Positions 17,998 through 27,786 of a DNA stretch of 64,000 nucleotides are shown one piece after another. Positions within the stretch are counted from its first letter, which is position 1. Each line of letters opens with the position of its first letter. The stretch comes from an uncultured Bacteroidales bacterium (GTDB taxonomy: Bacteria > Bacteroidota > Bacteroidia > Bacteroidales > Bacteroidaceae). The DNA lies in contig CADCHQ010000010.1 in the NCBI GenBank assembly GCA_902801325.1, positions 62,001-126,000 on the forward strand, in the 5' to 3' direction. The notes beneath the pieces were generated by a model. The model worked only from the letters and a program-made list of their open reading frames with translations, was not told the origin of the DNA and ran no database searches. Position numbers and translations under genes: made by a program.

Positions 17998-19068
17998 ATG
18001 GAAGAAAGAAACAAAAGCGACCAGAAGATTATTGACTTGGGAAAGGTGTTCCATGCCCTATGGGCCAAGAAAAAACTCTTCTTCAAGGTATGGTTAGTGA
18101 CCTTCATCCTTTCCTGTGTATGGATTCTGCCACAACCTCGCTATTATACCAGCGAAGTGAAGTTGGCACCTGAGATGAATGGAGAAGACGTTGGTGGAGG
18201 ACTCTCCTCTATTGCATCCTCCTTCGGTTTCAATATCGGTGGCATAGGCGGACAGGATGCTATCTATCCCGAACTTTATCCCGATCTCTTTGAGAGTCCC
18301 GAATTCATTGTGGGTCTCTTTGATATTAAGGTAACCACGAAGGATGGTAAACTCACTACCAACTACTTCGATTACATGAAGAACCACCAAAAGGAGAATC
18401 TTCTTACTCTACCTTATTATAAGACGGTGAGAGCAATTAAGAACATCTTTGAAGAAAAGGATAACGTACCTCGCGGAAACGGTAGTTCGGACATCAACCC
18501 CTTCCGAATGAATAAGAAGGACTTCAAGTTGATGAAAGTGGTAATGGAGAACATCAGTTGTGCGGTGGACAAGAAGACCAGTGTTATTACCATCAATGTG
18601 ACTGACCAAGACCCTGTCATCTGTGCTACAATGGCCGATAGCGTGAAGATGCACCTGCAAGAGTTCATTATCCGGTATCGTACCAGCAAAGTGAGTGAGG
18701 ATGTTGTGCATTACCAGCAGATGCGTGACGATGCAGAAAAGGAATATGATGTTGTGATGCGAGCATATGGTCGTTACTGCGACACTCACACGAATGTGAT
18801 CCTGCAAAGTTTCCAAAGCGAAAGGGATAAGTTGGAAGGGGAGTTGGCACTTAAGCAAAACTCACTGACTGCAATGGAGACTCAGTTGCAGGCAACAAAG
18901 GTAAAGCTTCAGGAAAAGACTCCTGCCTTCACCACACTAAAAAGTGCTACCGTACCCATAAAACCGACAGGACCAAAGCGAATGCTCTTTGTTCTGGGTA
19001 TGCTGATATTGGCTTCGGTAGCCACTGCAGGATATATTCTTAATAAGAACTCTCAGAAAGAGCTATAG
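17998..19068 (+). CDS. Wzz-type chain-length determinant / co-polymerase
   Basis: The 356-residue protein has the two-TM topology of polysaccharide co-polymerases: TM1 near 28-46 (LFFKVWLVTFILSCVWILP) and TM2 near 328-346 (RMLFVLGMLILASVATAGYIL), with a long periplasmic helical domain between and a Pro-rich segment (PIKPTGPKR) before TM2. It lacks a kinase domain; the autokinase is encoded separately at 29954. It sets polymer length with the polymerase encoded at 21395. GGAGG-like sequence precedes the start (AAGGGAGGTC). Confidence 0.85.
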   Translation: MEERNKSDQKIIDLGKVFHALWAKKKLFFKVWLVTFILSCVWILPQPRYYTSEVKLAPEMNGEDVGGGLSSIASSFGFNIGGIGGQDAIYPELYPDLFESPEFIVGLFDIKVTTKDGKLTTNYFDYMKNHQKENLLTLPYYKTVRAIKNIFEEKDNVPRGNGSSDINPFRMNKKDFKLMKVVMENISCAVDKKTSVITINVTDQDPVICATMADSVKMHLQEFIIRYRTSKVSEDVVHYQQMRDDAEKEYDVVMRAYGRYCDTHTNVILQSFQSERDKLEGELALKQNSLTAMETQLQATKVKLQEKTPAFTTLKSATVPIKPTGPKRMLFVLGMLILASVATAGYILNKNSQKEL

Positions 19069-20387
19069 TGAAAAAACCTCAAATCTCAGAAAAGAAGAAA
19101 AGGGCTCTCACCAATATTGCATGGGCCATCAGCGGCAAGATCGTTAGTTTAACGGGCGTTCTTGTCGTTGGCATTATAGTTGCAAGATACCTTGGGAAAG
19201 AGCAATATGGCATTATGAACTATGTGATTAGTTTCGTTGCCATCTTTCAAGTCTTTGCTGATTTTGGGCTCGATTTCATACAGATTCGGGAAGAATCGAA
19301 ACATCCTGCACACAAGGATAAGATAATAGGTACAACCTTCACTCTAAAGCTCTTTTTCGCGATTCTCACACTTCTTGCAATCCTGATAATCACGACGCTT
19401 TCCGAACATGACGGCAGGATTCGATGCTATATCATGATCTATGCGCTATCCGTGATCCTGAACACGAGTTGGGTGTCGCGAAATCATTTTACTTCGATTG
19501 TCTGGAATGAATATGTAGTCAAGACGGAGATTTCTCGCACACTCATCGGAATGGCAATCAAGATTGCCTTCGTCCTACTCCATCTTCCACTTATTTGGTT
19601 CATCGTTTCTTTGGTTATCGACTCCATATTGTTGGCGGTGGGATATACGGCTTCGTATATCCGCAAGATCGATTCCATCCGGAAATGGAACTTTGATAGG
19701 GATTTGGCTGTCTTCATGCTTAAGCAGTCCTTCCCCTTGCTTCTTTCTGGTGCAGCCATCGTTGTCTATAATCGCATCGACCAGATGATGATTGGTAAGA
19801 TGATTGACCAAAGTCACTTGGGTGTGTATTCTGTAGCTGTTAGGTTTACGGAACTTCTTGTCTTTGTACCCACGATCATTGCACAGACCATAAGCCCAAT
19901 TCTCGTGGAGGTGCGTCAGAAGGATGCAGCCCGGTATGAAGAACTGTCCCGAGTCTTTATGAATGTTACGGTGTCTGTTTGCATTCTGCTTGCCATATTT
20001 ACGAGCCTTTTGTCTTATCCCATAGTGCGCTTTACCTTCGGGCGCATGTATATTGAGGCAGCATCAGTGCTTTCCATCCTGGCATTTAAGGTAGTTGGTG
20101 ACGCTCTTTCCCAGACATCCGGCCAGTTGATGATTATCGAAGGCATCCAGAAGTATGCCTCCATAAGAAACATTATTGGGTGTGTGACGTGTGTGGGACT
20201 CAACCTTATCTTCATATCCCGTTATGGGATTCATGGTGTGGCCTATGTTGCCATCATTACTATTTTAGTATCCGGCACGTTGGCCGATTTTATCATTCCA
20301 TCTTATCGCAAGATATTCTATAAGCAAATAAAGGCCATCTGTGTCGGATGGATGGATATCATACACATTAAAACGCTACTTCGATGA
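19068..20387 (+). CDS. Oligosaccharide flippase (Wzx/MOP family)
   Basis: The 439-residue protein begins at a GTG that overlaps the last base of the previous stop. It has about 12 hydrophobic segments and the N-terminal MOP signature NIAWAISGKIVSLTGVLVVGIIVARYLGKEQYG. The family moves undecaprenyl-linked repeat units across the inner membrane. Overlaps at both ends indicate tight translational coupling in the capsule operon. Confidence 0.9.
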   Translation: MKKPQISEKKKRALTNIAWAISGKIVSLTGVLVVGIIVARYLGKEQYGIMNYVISFVAIFQVFADFGLDFIQIREESKHPAHKDKIIGTTFTLKLFFAILTLLAILIITTLSEHDGRIRCYIMIYALSVILNTSWVSRNHFTSIVWNEYVVKTEISRTLIGMAIKIAFVLLHLPLIWFIVSLVIDSILLAVGYTASYIRKIDSIRKWNFDRDLAVFMLKQSFPLLLSGAAIVVYNRIDQMMIGKMIDQSHLGVYSVAVRFTELLVFVPTIIAQTISPILVEVRQKDAARYEELSRVFMNVTVSVCILLAIFTSLLSYPIVRFTFGRMYIEAASVLSILAFKVVGDALSQTSGQLMIIEGIQKYASIRNIIGCVTCVGLNLIFISRYGIHGVAYVAIITILVSGTLADFIIPSYRKIFYKQIKAICVGWMDIIHIKTLLR

Positions 20388-21379
20388 AATGGTCACGTCT
20401 GTATAATGGAGCCAAGGCACGTTTGCCTATCTCGATGAGGTTTCTCATTGAGGTGCTTTCCTATTGGAGGCGTCTTTGCCGATATAATGCCTCCGTTCGT
20501 ACGGACAAGGACATGCAAAAGATGCAATACACGCTCTTGCGTGAGAATCATATTATAGAGAAAGGTATGTCCATGCGTAACACCCGTAAGGGTTTTGGAC
20601 AGCAGAAAGTTACAGCATTGATTAGTCGACTGCGGAAATACAACCATTTGTATGGTTCCGTTGACAAAAGTTTCCTGGCTTATCCGCTGTCGACGATAAA
20701 GGTGTATGTCGACTACCAGCATGCCGACGGCATAGATATTCCAGAAATAGAGAACGCCTTCCAGCAACTTTGCGAGGAGGTAGGTGTGAAACCAGAATCC
20801 TTAGTATTGCCTGCTGGCATTGAACAAGGAAAAGCCGAAGTCCTGAAGGCACAGGCACAGGGCGACTTTCCATCTTTGCTCTATAGTCGTCATTCGATGA
20901 GATACTTTCTCGATGAGATACCCTCCAAGGAATTATTGGAAAAAGCCTTAGGCCTTGCAGCAAGGACGCCTTCGGCTTGTAACCGTCAAGCGTGGCACAC
21001 CCACGTCTTCTTTGGCGAGGATGCCCACGAACTCCTGCGAATGCAGGACGGATGCAAGGGGTTTACAGAAGATATACACTGTTGCATCGTGGTAACGGCA
21101 GACATGAAAGGTTTCCTCGGACACGAACCCTTCCAGTGTTATATCGACGGAGGACTCTATGCACAAAACCTTATCAATGCCCTGCACTATGTAGGTTTGG
21201 GCTCTATCCCTTTGTCTTGTGGTTTCATGAGTGACAAGTTAATCTCGATTCAGAAGCATTTTAACATCCCTGAAAACGAGGTGATGATAGTCATCGTCGG
21301 TACAGGTGTGATGCCTGAAGAAATGAAACTTGCAATATCTACTCGCAGGCCTGTTTCTGCAACCAACACCTATCATTAA
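20384..21379 (+). CDS. Nitroreductase-family flavoprotein in capsule operon
   Basis: The C-terminal 180 residues of this 331-residue protein show the FMN-dependent nitroreductase fold: SRHSMRYFLDEIPSKELLEKAL, ARTPSACNRQAW, the GGLYAQNLINALHYVGLGS helix and a final VGTGVMP segment. The first 150 residues are an all-alpha extension rich in Arg and Lys. The physiological substrate is unknown. Its position between the flippase and polymerase genes, with a 4-bp overlap to the former, suggests a role in modifying a sugar or carrier rather than detoxification, but this is inference. Confidence 0.8.
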   Translation: MKWSRLYNGAKARLPISMRFLIEVLSYWRRLCRYNASVRTDKDMQKMQYTLLRENHIIEKGMSMRNTRKGFGQQKVTALISRLRKYNHLYGSVDKSFLAYPLSTIKVYVDYQHADGIDIPEIENAFQQLCEEVGVKPESLVLPAGIEQGKAEVLKAQAQGDFPSLLYSRHSMRYFLDEIPSKELLEKALGLAARTPSACNRQAWHTHVFFGEDAHELLRMQDGCKGFTEDIHCCIVVTADMKGFLGHEPFQCYIDGGLYAQNLINALHYVGLGSIPLSCGFMSDKLISIQKHFNIPENEVMIVIVGTGVMPEEMKLAISTRRPVSATNTYH

Positions 21380-21394
21380 TAAGAGTTAGAGTTC

Positions 21395-22690
21395 ATGCAC
21401 TTTGTTCCGCTCATATATTTCGCAGGTCTTACCTATTACTTCTGGCAGAAGCACAGAACGTATGACTTGGCTGCATATATGTCGACACTCTACACCATCA
21501 CTTCATTGTGTTGTGTCATTATGGTGTTGGGCGGATTCATGAACGCGAGGGGTGGTGGTGTACTGATTGATGGCTATGAACCAGACTTTGGTATCATCCC
21601 AACGGTGCTTTATTGTGGACTAATCACGATTACCATTCTGCCTTTCTCATTCATCCGTCCGGAGAAGCTGGAACATATAGGCAATGTCCATCGGTACATA
21701 CTCTATGCCTTTACTCTTTTAATTATCCTGCAAGGGTTTGTGGTGATATATCTTGTGGGAGGTTTTATTACAGATATATTTAATGGCGATTTTAAGGCAC
21801 TCAAGAACTATGGCTATGCTGGTGATATTACTCCCGCCGATGCCAAAATGCTTACGATGCCTTTCCCAATACAGATACTGTATTACTTCAGCTTTATGAC
21901 CCTACTGGGTCTGCCCCTTTTCTTTTATTATTCATGCGTAGAGAAACGTAGTTTGTGGCTAGTGGCTCCTTTGCTTGTTGTGTCTATCAGTCCAATTCTT
22001 AGAGGTGTTTTGATGGCCGATAGAACAGAGATTATTCATTATGGCTTGATGTTTTTCTTCTGTCTGGTGTTATTTCAGAATTTCATTACCAAGAAGGTTC
22101 GCAACTTTATCCTTTTGACCAGCCTTCCCGTTATAGCTGTTGGACTTACATACCTTATTGCAGTGTCCTCATCTCGATTTGAGAGCGAAGATGAAGGTGC
22201 GGGAGGAAGCATGCTGGAATATGCTGGTCAGTCGTATGCCAACTTCTGTTATTTCTATGACAATCATAATAGTGAACTATACTACATAGAGCGCGAGACG
22301 CCACTGATTTCTTATTTTATATTTAAAAATCAGTATGTAGATACAAAGGAGGAACGAAGCGCCAAGGAAGGCTTCTTTATTGGTGTCTTTGCTTCCCATG
22401 TCGGTTCGTGGTTGCTTGATACGGGAGTCATTGGTGCAATAGTTTTCAGCCTGTTCTTTGCCTTGCTGTGTTGCCTTGTCATACAGCGATACAATCGGAC
22501 GGATTTTGATGTGACTGACCTTATAATGTTATTTACTTTGGGCGTAGTGCCAACGTTTGGTATATTTTATTATAGGTATTATTCAATTCAAACGGCAGTT
22601 GTATATCTTGCCGCAGGACTGTTATACCTATACTCAAGATTCATATTTGTCTGGAACAAAGAAGAAACTGAAGAAACTAATAACGCATGA
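21395..22690 (+). CDS. Wzy-like O-antigen/capsule polymerase
   Basis: The 431-residue product is predicted to be an integral membrane protein with about ten hydrophobic segments and a long periplasmic loop (about 265-330, rich in Ser, Asp, Glu and Tyr). Sequence identity in this family is low, so the call rests on topology and on position between the flippase and glycan-modifying genes. It would polymerise repeat units on the periplasmic side. The stop overlaps the following gene by 4 bp. Confidence 0.75.
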   Translation: MHFVPLIYFAGLTYYFWQKHRTYDLAAYMSTLYTITSLCCVIMVLGGFMNARGGGVLIDGYEPDFGIIPTVLYCGLITITILPFSFIRPEKLEHIGNVHRYILYAFTLLIILQGFVVIYLVGGFITDIFNGDFKALKNYGYAGDITPADAKMLTMPFPIQILYYFSFMTLLGLPLFFYYSCVEKRSLWLVAPLLVVSISPILRGVLMADRTEIIHYGLMFFFCLVLFQNFITKKVRNFILLTSLPVIAVGLTYLIAVSSSRFESEDEGAGGSMLEYAGQSYANFCYFYDNHNSELYYIERETPLISYFIFKNQYVDTKEERSAKEGFFIGVFASHVGSWLLDTGVIGAIVFSLFFALLCCLVIQRYNRTDFDVTDLIMLFTLGVVPTFGIFYYRYYSIQTAVVYLAAGLLYLYSRFIFVWNKEETEETNNA

Positions 22691-23853
22691 AATATTACTT
22701 CCCCATACATCTTGATGCAGGTAACCGTGGTTGTGAGGCCATTGCAAGGGGTTCGGCACTTCTTGTCGACGAACCGGCGCAACACATCTTCAGCTATTGC
22801 CGTAATGTTGATTTGGACACTCAAATGGGACTTGCCGAATATGTGACACTGGTGCCTTGTCGACGTGAATCTTTCCTTGTCGATAAGTTCCTGGCCGTTG
22901 TCAATAAACTCTTCCGTACCAACCGAACAAAGGCATGGCGACAAATCTATCCCTATCGCAGTTTTCTGAGAAGAATCACAAAGGACGACGTTGTCCTGTT
23001 CACAGGTGGCGACATGCTTTGCTATGATGATAACGAAGTTATCTACACCAACAACTGGCTTCATGAGCGAGGCATCAGGACAGTGCTGTGGGGATGTTCC
23101 ATGGGACCAGAGAATCAGACAAAGGAGAAACTGAAGACTTTGTCCCGCTTCTCGTTAATCTACACACGAGAGTCTTTGACTTATGAGTATTTCCAATCTT
23201 TGGGCTTGAAGAACTTATGTCTGTTGCCCGACCCCGCATTCGTTCTTCAGGAACAACCCTTCCCGCTACCTGCGTATCTCGAAAACAATGATGTAGTGGG
23301 GATGAACATCAGCAATTTCGTAATGGATGGAATGTCTTTGGACAATCCTTTCGGACAGGAAGTGTTAAGTCTCATCGACCACATCCTCAGGGAAACTTCC
23401 TCCCACATTATGCTCGTGCCTCATGTCACATGGAATGTGGGAGGCGTGAATCAGGACGATCGGCAGATGGCTCGCCTTATTAGCCAACGGGTAGGACGTC
23501 CCGACAGACTTCACGTCCTCGACATCGACGCACTCAACTATTGCCAGATACGTTACGCCATAGGTCATTGTCAGTTATTCATTGGTGCACGTACCCATGC
23601 CGTAATATCTGCCTATTCTATGTGTGTTCCCGCTCTAGCCTTGGGATATTCCATCAAGTCGCGTGGCATTGCTAAAGACTTAGGTCTCGACGAACGCCTT
23701 GTTGTCGATAGTAAGAACTGTCCTCCGGGCACCTTGCTTCGTTCCTATTCCTATCTCGTTGAGAATCGGGAAACTATCCGCCGGCATCTGCAAGACGTAA
23801 TGCCTGAATACAAGCTCCGTGCTTATCAGATTCGTGATATGATAAAGGGTTAA
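22687..23853 (+). CDS. Polysaccharide pyruvyl transferase family protein
   Basis: The 388-residue protein opens with HLDAGNRGCEAIARG, followed by VVLFTGGDMLCYDD, IRTVLWGCSMGPE, LIYTRESLTYEY, CLLPDPAF and the late FIGARTHAVISAYSMCVPALALGYSIKSRGIAKDLG, all typical of CsaB/WcaK-type transferases. These add a pyruvate ketal from PEP to a sugar, giving the polymer negative charge. It suggests the capsule repeat unit is pyruvylated. Confidence 0.88.
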   Translation: MKYYFPIHLDAGNRGCEAIARGSALLVDEPAQHIFSYCRNVDLDTQMGLAEYVTLVPCRRESFLVDKFLAVVNKLFRTNRTKAWRQIYPYRSFLRRITKDDVVLFTGGDMLCYDDNEVIYTNNWLHERGIRTVLWGCSMGPENQTKEKLKTLSRFSLIYTRESLTYEYFQSLGLKNLCLLPDPAFVLQEQPFPLPAYLENNDVVGMNISNFVMDGMSLDNPFGQEVLSLIDHILRETSSHIMLVPHVTWNVGGVNQDDRQMARLISQRVGRPDRLHVLDIDALNYCQIRYAIGHCQLFIGARTHAVISAYSMCVPALALGYSIKSRGIAKDLGLDERLVVDSKNCPPGTLLRSYSYLVENRETIRRHLQDVMPEYKLRAYQIRDMIKG

Positions 23854-23947
23854 TGGTTATTGACTAAATTGTAAATAGTAAATGATGATATCCCTCCCTC
23901 TCCTTGAGAGAAGGCTGGGGAAGGTTGCAAATAGTACATAATTCAAG

Positions 23948-25096
23948 ATGAAAATAATTGCCTTATATCTACCCCAATTTCACCCTATCCCCGAGAACGA
24001 TCGTTGGTGGGGACCTGGGTTTACGGAATGGACCAATGTTGTCAAGGCAAAGCCATTGTTCAAGGGACATGTACAACCCAAGATACCGGCCGATCTAGGT
24101 TTCTACGATCTGCGTTTGCCGGAGACTCGTGAGGCGCAGGCCTCATTGGCAAGGGAGGCAGGCGTGTCAGGTTTCTGCTATTATCACTATTGGTTTGGAG
24201 GAAAGCAACTATTGGAACGTCCCTTCAATGAAGTTCTGAAAAGCGGAAAACCAGATTTCCCCTTCTGCTTATGTTGGGCCAATCATTCGTGGAGCAATAA
24301 GACTTGGAATCGAAAATCCAGACTTCAAGCCAATTCCATGTTGATAGAGCAGACCTATCCTGGAGACGAGGATGACATTACGCATTTCCTTTCCGTACTC
24401 CCAGCCTTCCGTGATCCAAGGTATATGACGGTGGAGGGTAAGCCCGTCTTCTTCCTCTATAATCCCTGGACACATCCACGCGTCCGAGAGTGGATATCCC
24501 TTTGGCGAAAACTTGCCGAAGAACATGGATTGAAAGGCTTGTATCTGGTGGCCATGTGTGACTCTACGTTGGCATTTAAGCAAAATGCCGATGGAACACG
24601 TTCGATTGCTTCGCCAAACCTCGACAGCAGTGCAGAAATCTTCCAGTCGGTTCTTGATATGGGATTTGATGCCGTTAATTCCTTTGGTCGACGAAGGGGC
24701 GAAATGCTAAGCAAAGGAAAGTACATGGAACTCTTCAAGACCGCACTTCGCAAGGTTGGAATTCCCGTAGGTGCATACTACGACTATGCCAAGACGGTGC
24801 GTGGATTCTTTGCGCCAGAGGACAAATGGGAGAATGTGATTCCAACGATTATGCCCAATTGGGATAGAAGCCCACGAGCCGCTTTGCACGATGGTGTATA
24901 TGTGGGTGCAACGCCCGAGGCTTTTAAGAAGCATATTTTGCAAGCCATAGAGATGATAAAGGATAAGACTCCTGACCATCAAATCCTCGTCCTAAAGTCG
25001 TGGAACGAATGGGGGGAGGGCAATTATGTCGAACCCGACCAAGAATTCGGTCATGGCTGGCTGGAGGCTATAAAAGAAGTAATTTCTAATTCATAA
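23948..25096 (+). CDS. WbsX-type glycosyltransferase / GH99-like protein
   Basis: The 382-residue protein begins IIALYLPQFHPIPENDRWWGPGFTEWTNV, the WbsX signature, and continues with FCYYHYWFGGKQLLERP, CWANHSWSNKTW and the C-terminal WNEWGEGNYVEPD. The fold resembles family 99 glycoside hydrolases, but members are found in O-antigen and capsule clusters, where a transferase or processing role is assumed. A 94-bp gap containing a GC-rich CCCTCCCTCTCC repeat separates it from the pyruvyl transferase gene. Confidence 0.85.
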   Translation: MKIIALYLPQFHPIPENDRWWGPGFTEWTNVVKAKPLFKGHVQPKIPADLGFYDLRLPETREAQASLAREAGVSGFCYYHYWFGGKQLLERPFNEVLKSGKPDFPFCLCWANHSWSNKTWNRKSRLQANSMLIEQTYPGDEDDITHFLSVLPAFRDPRYMTVEGKPVFFLYNPWTHPRVREWISLWRKLAEEHGLKGLYLVAMCDSTLAFKQNADGTRSIASPNLDSSAEIFQSVLDMGFDAVNSFGRRRGEMLSKGKYMELFKTALRKVGIPVGAYYDYAKTVRGFFAPEDKWENVIPTIMPNWDRSPRAALHDGVYVGATPEAFKKHILQAIEMIKDKTPDHQILVLKSWNEWGEGNYVEPDQEFGHGWLEAIKEVISNS

Positions 25097-25125
25097 ATTT
25101 CCCCTTTCCTTGGGAGGGGTCTGAG

Positions 25126-26241
25126 ATGAGGTCGTCGATGAAACGTTGCCTAATTATTATATTTAAGAAGTCTAATGGTATTCTGGAGGGTGGGGGACTC
25201 GCCAACCTTCGCAATCTTACCATATCTCAACAGGTGTTGGGCAAGGAGAACGTAGATGTCATATATCTACACGATGAAGACCGCAAACGTTCTATTTGGA
25301 ACATCCTGGCATCATGTGTCGTATTCCCATTCGGATACTACAATGGCTTGCTTCCGCGAAAAGTACGGGAGATTGTGAGGATAAGCAGTAACTATGACTA
25401 CATCTTCTTAAGCACAAGCCTGTTTGGAATCATTGCCAAGAAGTTGAAGGCCTGTGGATATAAGGGCACAGTCGTTGCTCACTTCCATAATGTTGAAAGC
25501 ATTTATTACGATAGCCTCTTATCGAAGAAAATGCCCTTGCGCCAGGTCGTCATTCGCTGTGCGGCAAAGAATGACGGATATTGTTGTAAGTATGCCGATA
25601 AACTCCTGACGCTCAACAAACGTGATAGCGACATCCTGCTTAGGATGTATGGACGTGGGGCAGATATGATGTTGCCCATCGCATTACCAGACAAATGTGC
25701 GGATGTGGTTTTTGACAAGGAGCAGATGACGGGTAAACGTCCATTGTGCCTGTTCTTAGGGAGTTATTTTACAGCCAATAATGAGGGCATTCTTTGGTTC
25801 GTAAAGAATGTTCTTCCGCATGTTGATATCGACCTGAAAATTGTCGGAAAGAATATGGCCCGATTGAAGGCCGAACACGAGTGCTTAAAATCTATCGAGG
25901 TCATTAGCGACGTTCCCGATTTGGCACCATATTTCCTCTCTGCTGACTTCATGATATTCCCCATCTTCACGGGTAGTGGGATGAAGGTGAAGACCTGTGA
26001 GTCGCTGATGTATGGTAAGAACATCATTGGCACAGACGAAGCCTTTGAGGGCTATGCCCTGGATACCCATCGGGTGGGTGCTTGTTGCAATACTGCTGAC
26101 GAATTCATACGAGCCATCAACCAATTTGCCGACACGCCAGTTCCCAGGTACAACGCCTATTCTCGCGACATCTACGAGACCCTATATTCCGAGCAGTCAT
26201 CCCTTAACATGTTCCGCCAAGTATATGAGGTGGAGAATTAA
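25126..26241 (+). CDS. Glycosyltransferase, GT4/GT1-like
   Basis: The 371-residue protein has a GT-B layout. The N-terminal Rossmann half includes GGGLANLRNLTISQQVLG, and the C-terminal nucleotide-sugar half has LCLFLGSYFTANNEGILWFV, then VISDVPDLAPYFLSADFMIFPIFTGSGMKVKTCESLMYGK with the acidic/Gly-rich donor site. It probably adds one sugar of the repeat unit. A GGGAGGGG run 7 bp before the ATG at 25126 could act as RBS; an in-frame ATG at 25138 is possible. Confidence 0.8.
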   Translation: MRSSMKRCLIIIFKKSNGILEGGGLANLRNLTISQQVLGKENVDVIYLHDEDRKRSIWNILASCVVFPFGYYNGLLPRKVREIVRISSNYDYIFLSTSLFGIIAKKLKACGYKGTVVAHFHNVESIYYDSLLSKKMPLRQVVIRCAAKNDGYCCKYADKLLTLNKRDSDILLRMYGRGADMMLPIALPDKCADVVFDKEQMTGKRPLCLFLGSYFTANNEGILWFVKNVLPHVDIDLKIVGKNMARLKAEHECLKSIEVISDVPDLAPYFLSADFMIFPIFTGSGMKVKTCESLMYGKNIIGTDEAFEGYALDTHRVGACCNTADEFIRAINQFADTPVPRYNAYSRDIYETLYSEQSSLNMFRQVYEVEN

Positions 26242-26545
26242 AAGTTGATCCTGAATTTCTTTTCCTTATAACTCTTTTTCTCTCATTTCGTATCTCTGAC
26301 TACGTCGAAGATACACCTGTTGGCTCGACTTCCTCTGCCGTGACTCGGCAGAGTTTATGCAAGCATACTTTGCTCTCGCTGCTCCTTCGGTTCAGGAATT
26401 GCTAACAGACCATTCGGTCTTCCTTTGTCGCATGCAGGTCATTTAAAAAAAGTTCTTATTTGACCTTCATTCGACAAAAATCTTTGATTTGTTTGCAATT
26501 CCACTCTCTTATTCGTATCTTTGCACGTTTTTTGAAGATAATGGA
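26242..26545. other. Intergenic region inside the capsule cluster
   Basis: No gene is seen in these 304 bp. A perfect 8-bp-stem hairpin (CTCTGCCG, TGACT, CGGCAGAG; 26333-26353) without a T-run lies mid-way. A full promoter occupies 26492-26523. The region splits the cluster into two transcription units. Confidence 0.6.
26492..26523 (+). promoter_or_regulatory. Promoter of the last capsule-cluster glycosyltransferase
   Basis: TTTG (26492-26495), 20 bp, TATCTTTG (26516-26523). It predicts a transcript start about 17 nt before the ATG at 26546. Confidence 0.75.
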
Positions 26546-27715
26546 ATGAAGAAAGTCCTCATATTGAGTTCCAAATCGCCTTATCCTTTGCGTGATGGAG
26601 CTGCTATACGAACGTACCAGTCAATATTCTTGTTTTCAAGGATTGGCTATGATGTCGACGTACTCTATTTGTCGGAGACGGACGATGAGGAGGTAGTGAA
26701 GGAGGGACTTCATGGCTTATATAATCAAGTTGTACACTTCAAGGTTACAAAGCGACAGTCATATCTGAAGGTGCTCAAGGGATTAGCAACAAACCTGCTC
26801 CCCCTGCAGGTCAATTATTTCTATTCCAAGCGTGCCCGGAAGTGGATAGTGCAAAATCAGCATCAATACGACATCATCTATTGCAACAACATCCGTACGG
26901 CCCATTACGCCCGCGGTCTTAAGCCCATGAAGATCATCGATTATGTCGATGCCTATTCCATGAACTACCAGTCGGCAAGGGAGAATACCAAAGGCCTATG
27001 GCATTGGATCTACACCATCGACTATCCGCGTTGCAATAAGTACGAACAACGCATCCTGCACACCTTCGACAAGTGTCTCATCATCTCCGATATCGATAGA
27101 CAGTACATCTTAAATCATGCTAGCAAACCTGCTGAAATTAGTGTGATTGAGAATTATACTCCCATCGATGACAAGCGTATTCCCTGCAATCCCGATTCCT
27201 GCAATCTGGTCTTTATCGGAGCCATGAACTACGAGCCCAATGTCTCGGCAGTGCGATATTTCTCACACACCATCATGCCCGAACTCCTGAAGCGATACCC
27301 CAATCTACATTTCTATATTGTGGGAAAGACCCCAACACCAGAGGTTGAGGCGCTTGCTGACGAGCATACCACCGTTACCGGATATGTTGATAGCACATGG
27401 GACTATCTGAAGATAGCCTCCCTCGTCGTAACTCCCATGCAGTCGGGTTCAGGACTCCAGAACAAGATACTCCAGTCCCTTGCCGTCGGTGCATGTGTAG
27501 TTACAACCCCGAAGGGCTTCGAAGGCCTGGTAACCGATGTTGGTCAGCCCTTTGTCGCTCAGGATTCCGATGAGATGATAAAGATTATATCCCATCTTCT
27601 CGACAATCCTCAAGAGCGTCAGGCTTACGGTGCTCTGTCAGTGGAATACGTCAAGAAACACTACGACGTTAGTGTCATCCAACAAAAATTTAAGGACATC
27701 ATCACTTCCGATTGA
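26546..27715 (+). CDS. Glycosyltransferase family 4-like protein
   Basis: The 389-residue protein (MKKVLILSSKSPYPLRDGAAIRTYQSI) shows a GT-B fold with the C-terminal donor-site segment NLVFIGAMNYEPNVSAVRYF, FYIVGKTP, VTGYVDSTWDYLKIASLVVTPMQSGSGLQNKILQSLAVG. I chose the ATG at 26546 because the promoter box ends at 26523, so an upstream in-frame start at 26489 would not be transcribed. It is the last plus-strand gene of the cluster and has its own promoter. Its stop codon is inside a long terminator hairpin. Confidence 0.85.
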   Translation: MKKVLILSSKSPYPLRDGAAIRTYQSIFLFSRIGYDVDVLYLSETDDEEVVKEGLHGLYNQVVHFKVTKRQSYLKVLKGLATNLLPLQVNYFYSKRARKWIVQNQHQYDIIYCNNIRTAHYARGLKPMKIIDYVDAYSMNYQSARENTKGLWHWIYTIDYPRCNKYEQRILHTFDKCLIISDIDRQYILNHASKPAEISVIENYTPIDDKRIPCNPDSCNLVFIGAMNYEPNVSAVRYFSHTIMPELLKRYPNLHFYIVGKTPTPEVEALADEHTTVTGYVDSTWDYLKIASLVVTPMQSGSGLQNKILQSLAVGACVVTTPKGFEGLVTDVGQPFVAQDSDEMIKIISHLLDNPQERQAYGALSVEYVKKHYDVSVIQQKFKDIITSD

Positions 27716-27726
27716 TGTCCTTAAAT
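27688..27726. terminator. 14-bp hairpin spanning the stop codon
   Basis: ATTTAAGGACATCA (27688-27701) pairs perfectly with TGATGTCCTTAAAT (27713-27726) across an 11-nt loop. The TGA stop (27713-27715) is the first part of the right arm, so the last codons of the gene form the left arm. Confidence 0.75.
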
Positions 27727-27786
27727 CTTTGCCCTCCAATAATCTTGTTAGTATAGTCCCTTGTTTTCGAGTAGGTGGAAAACAAA

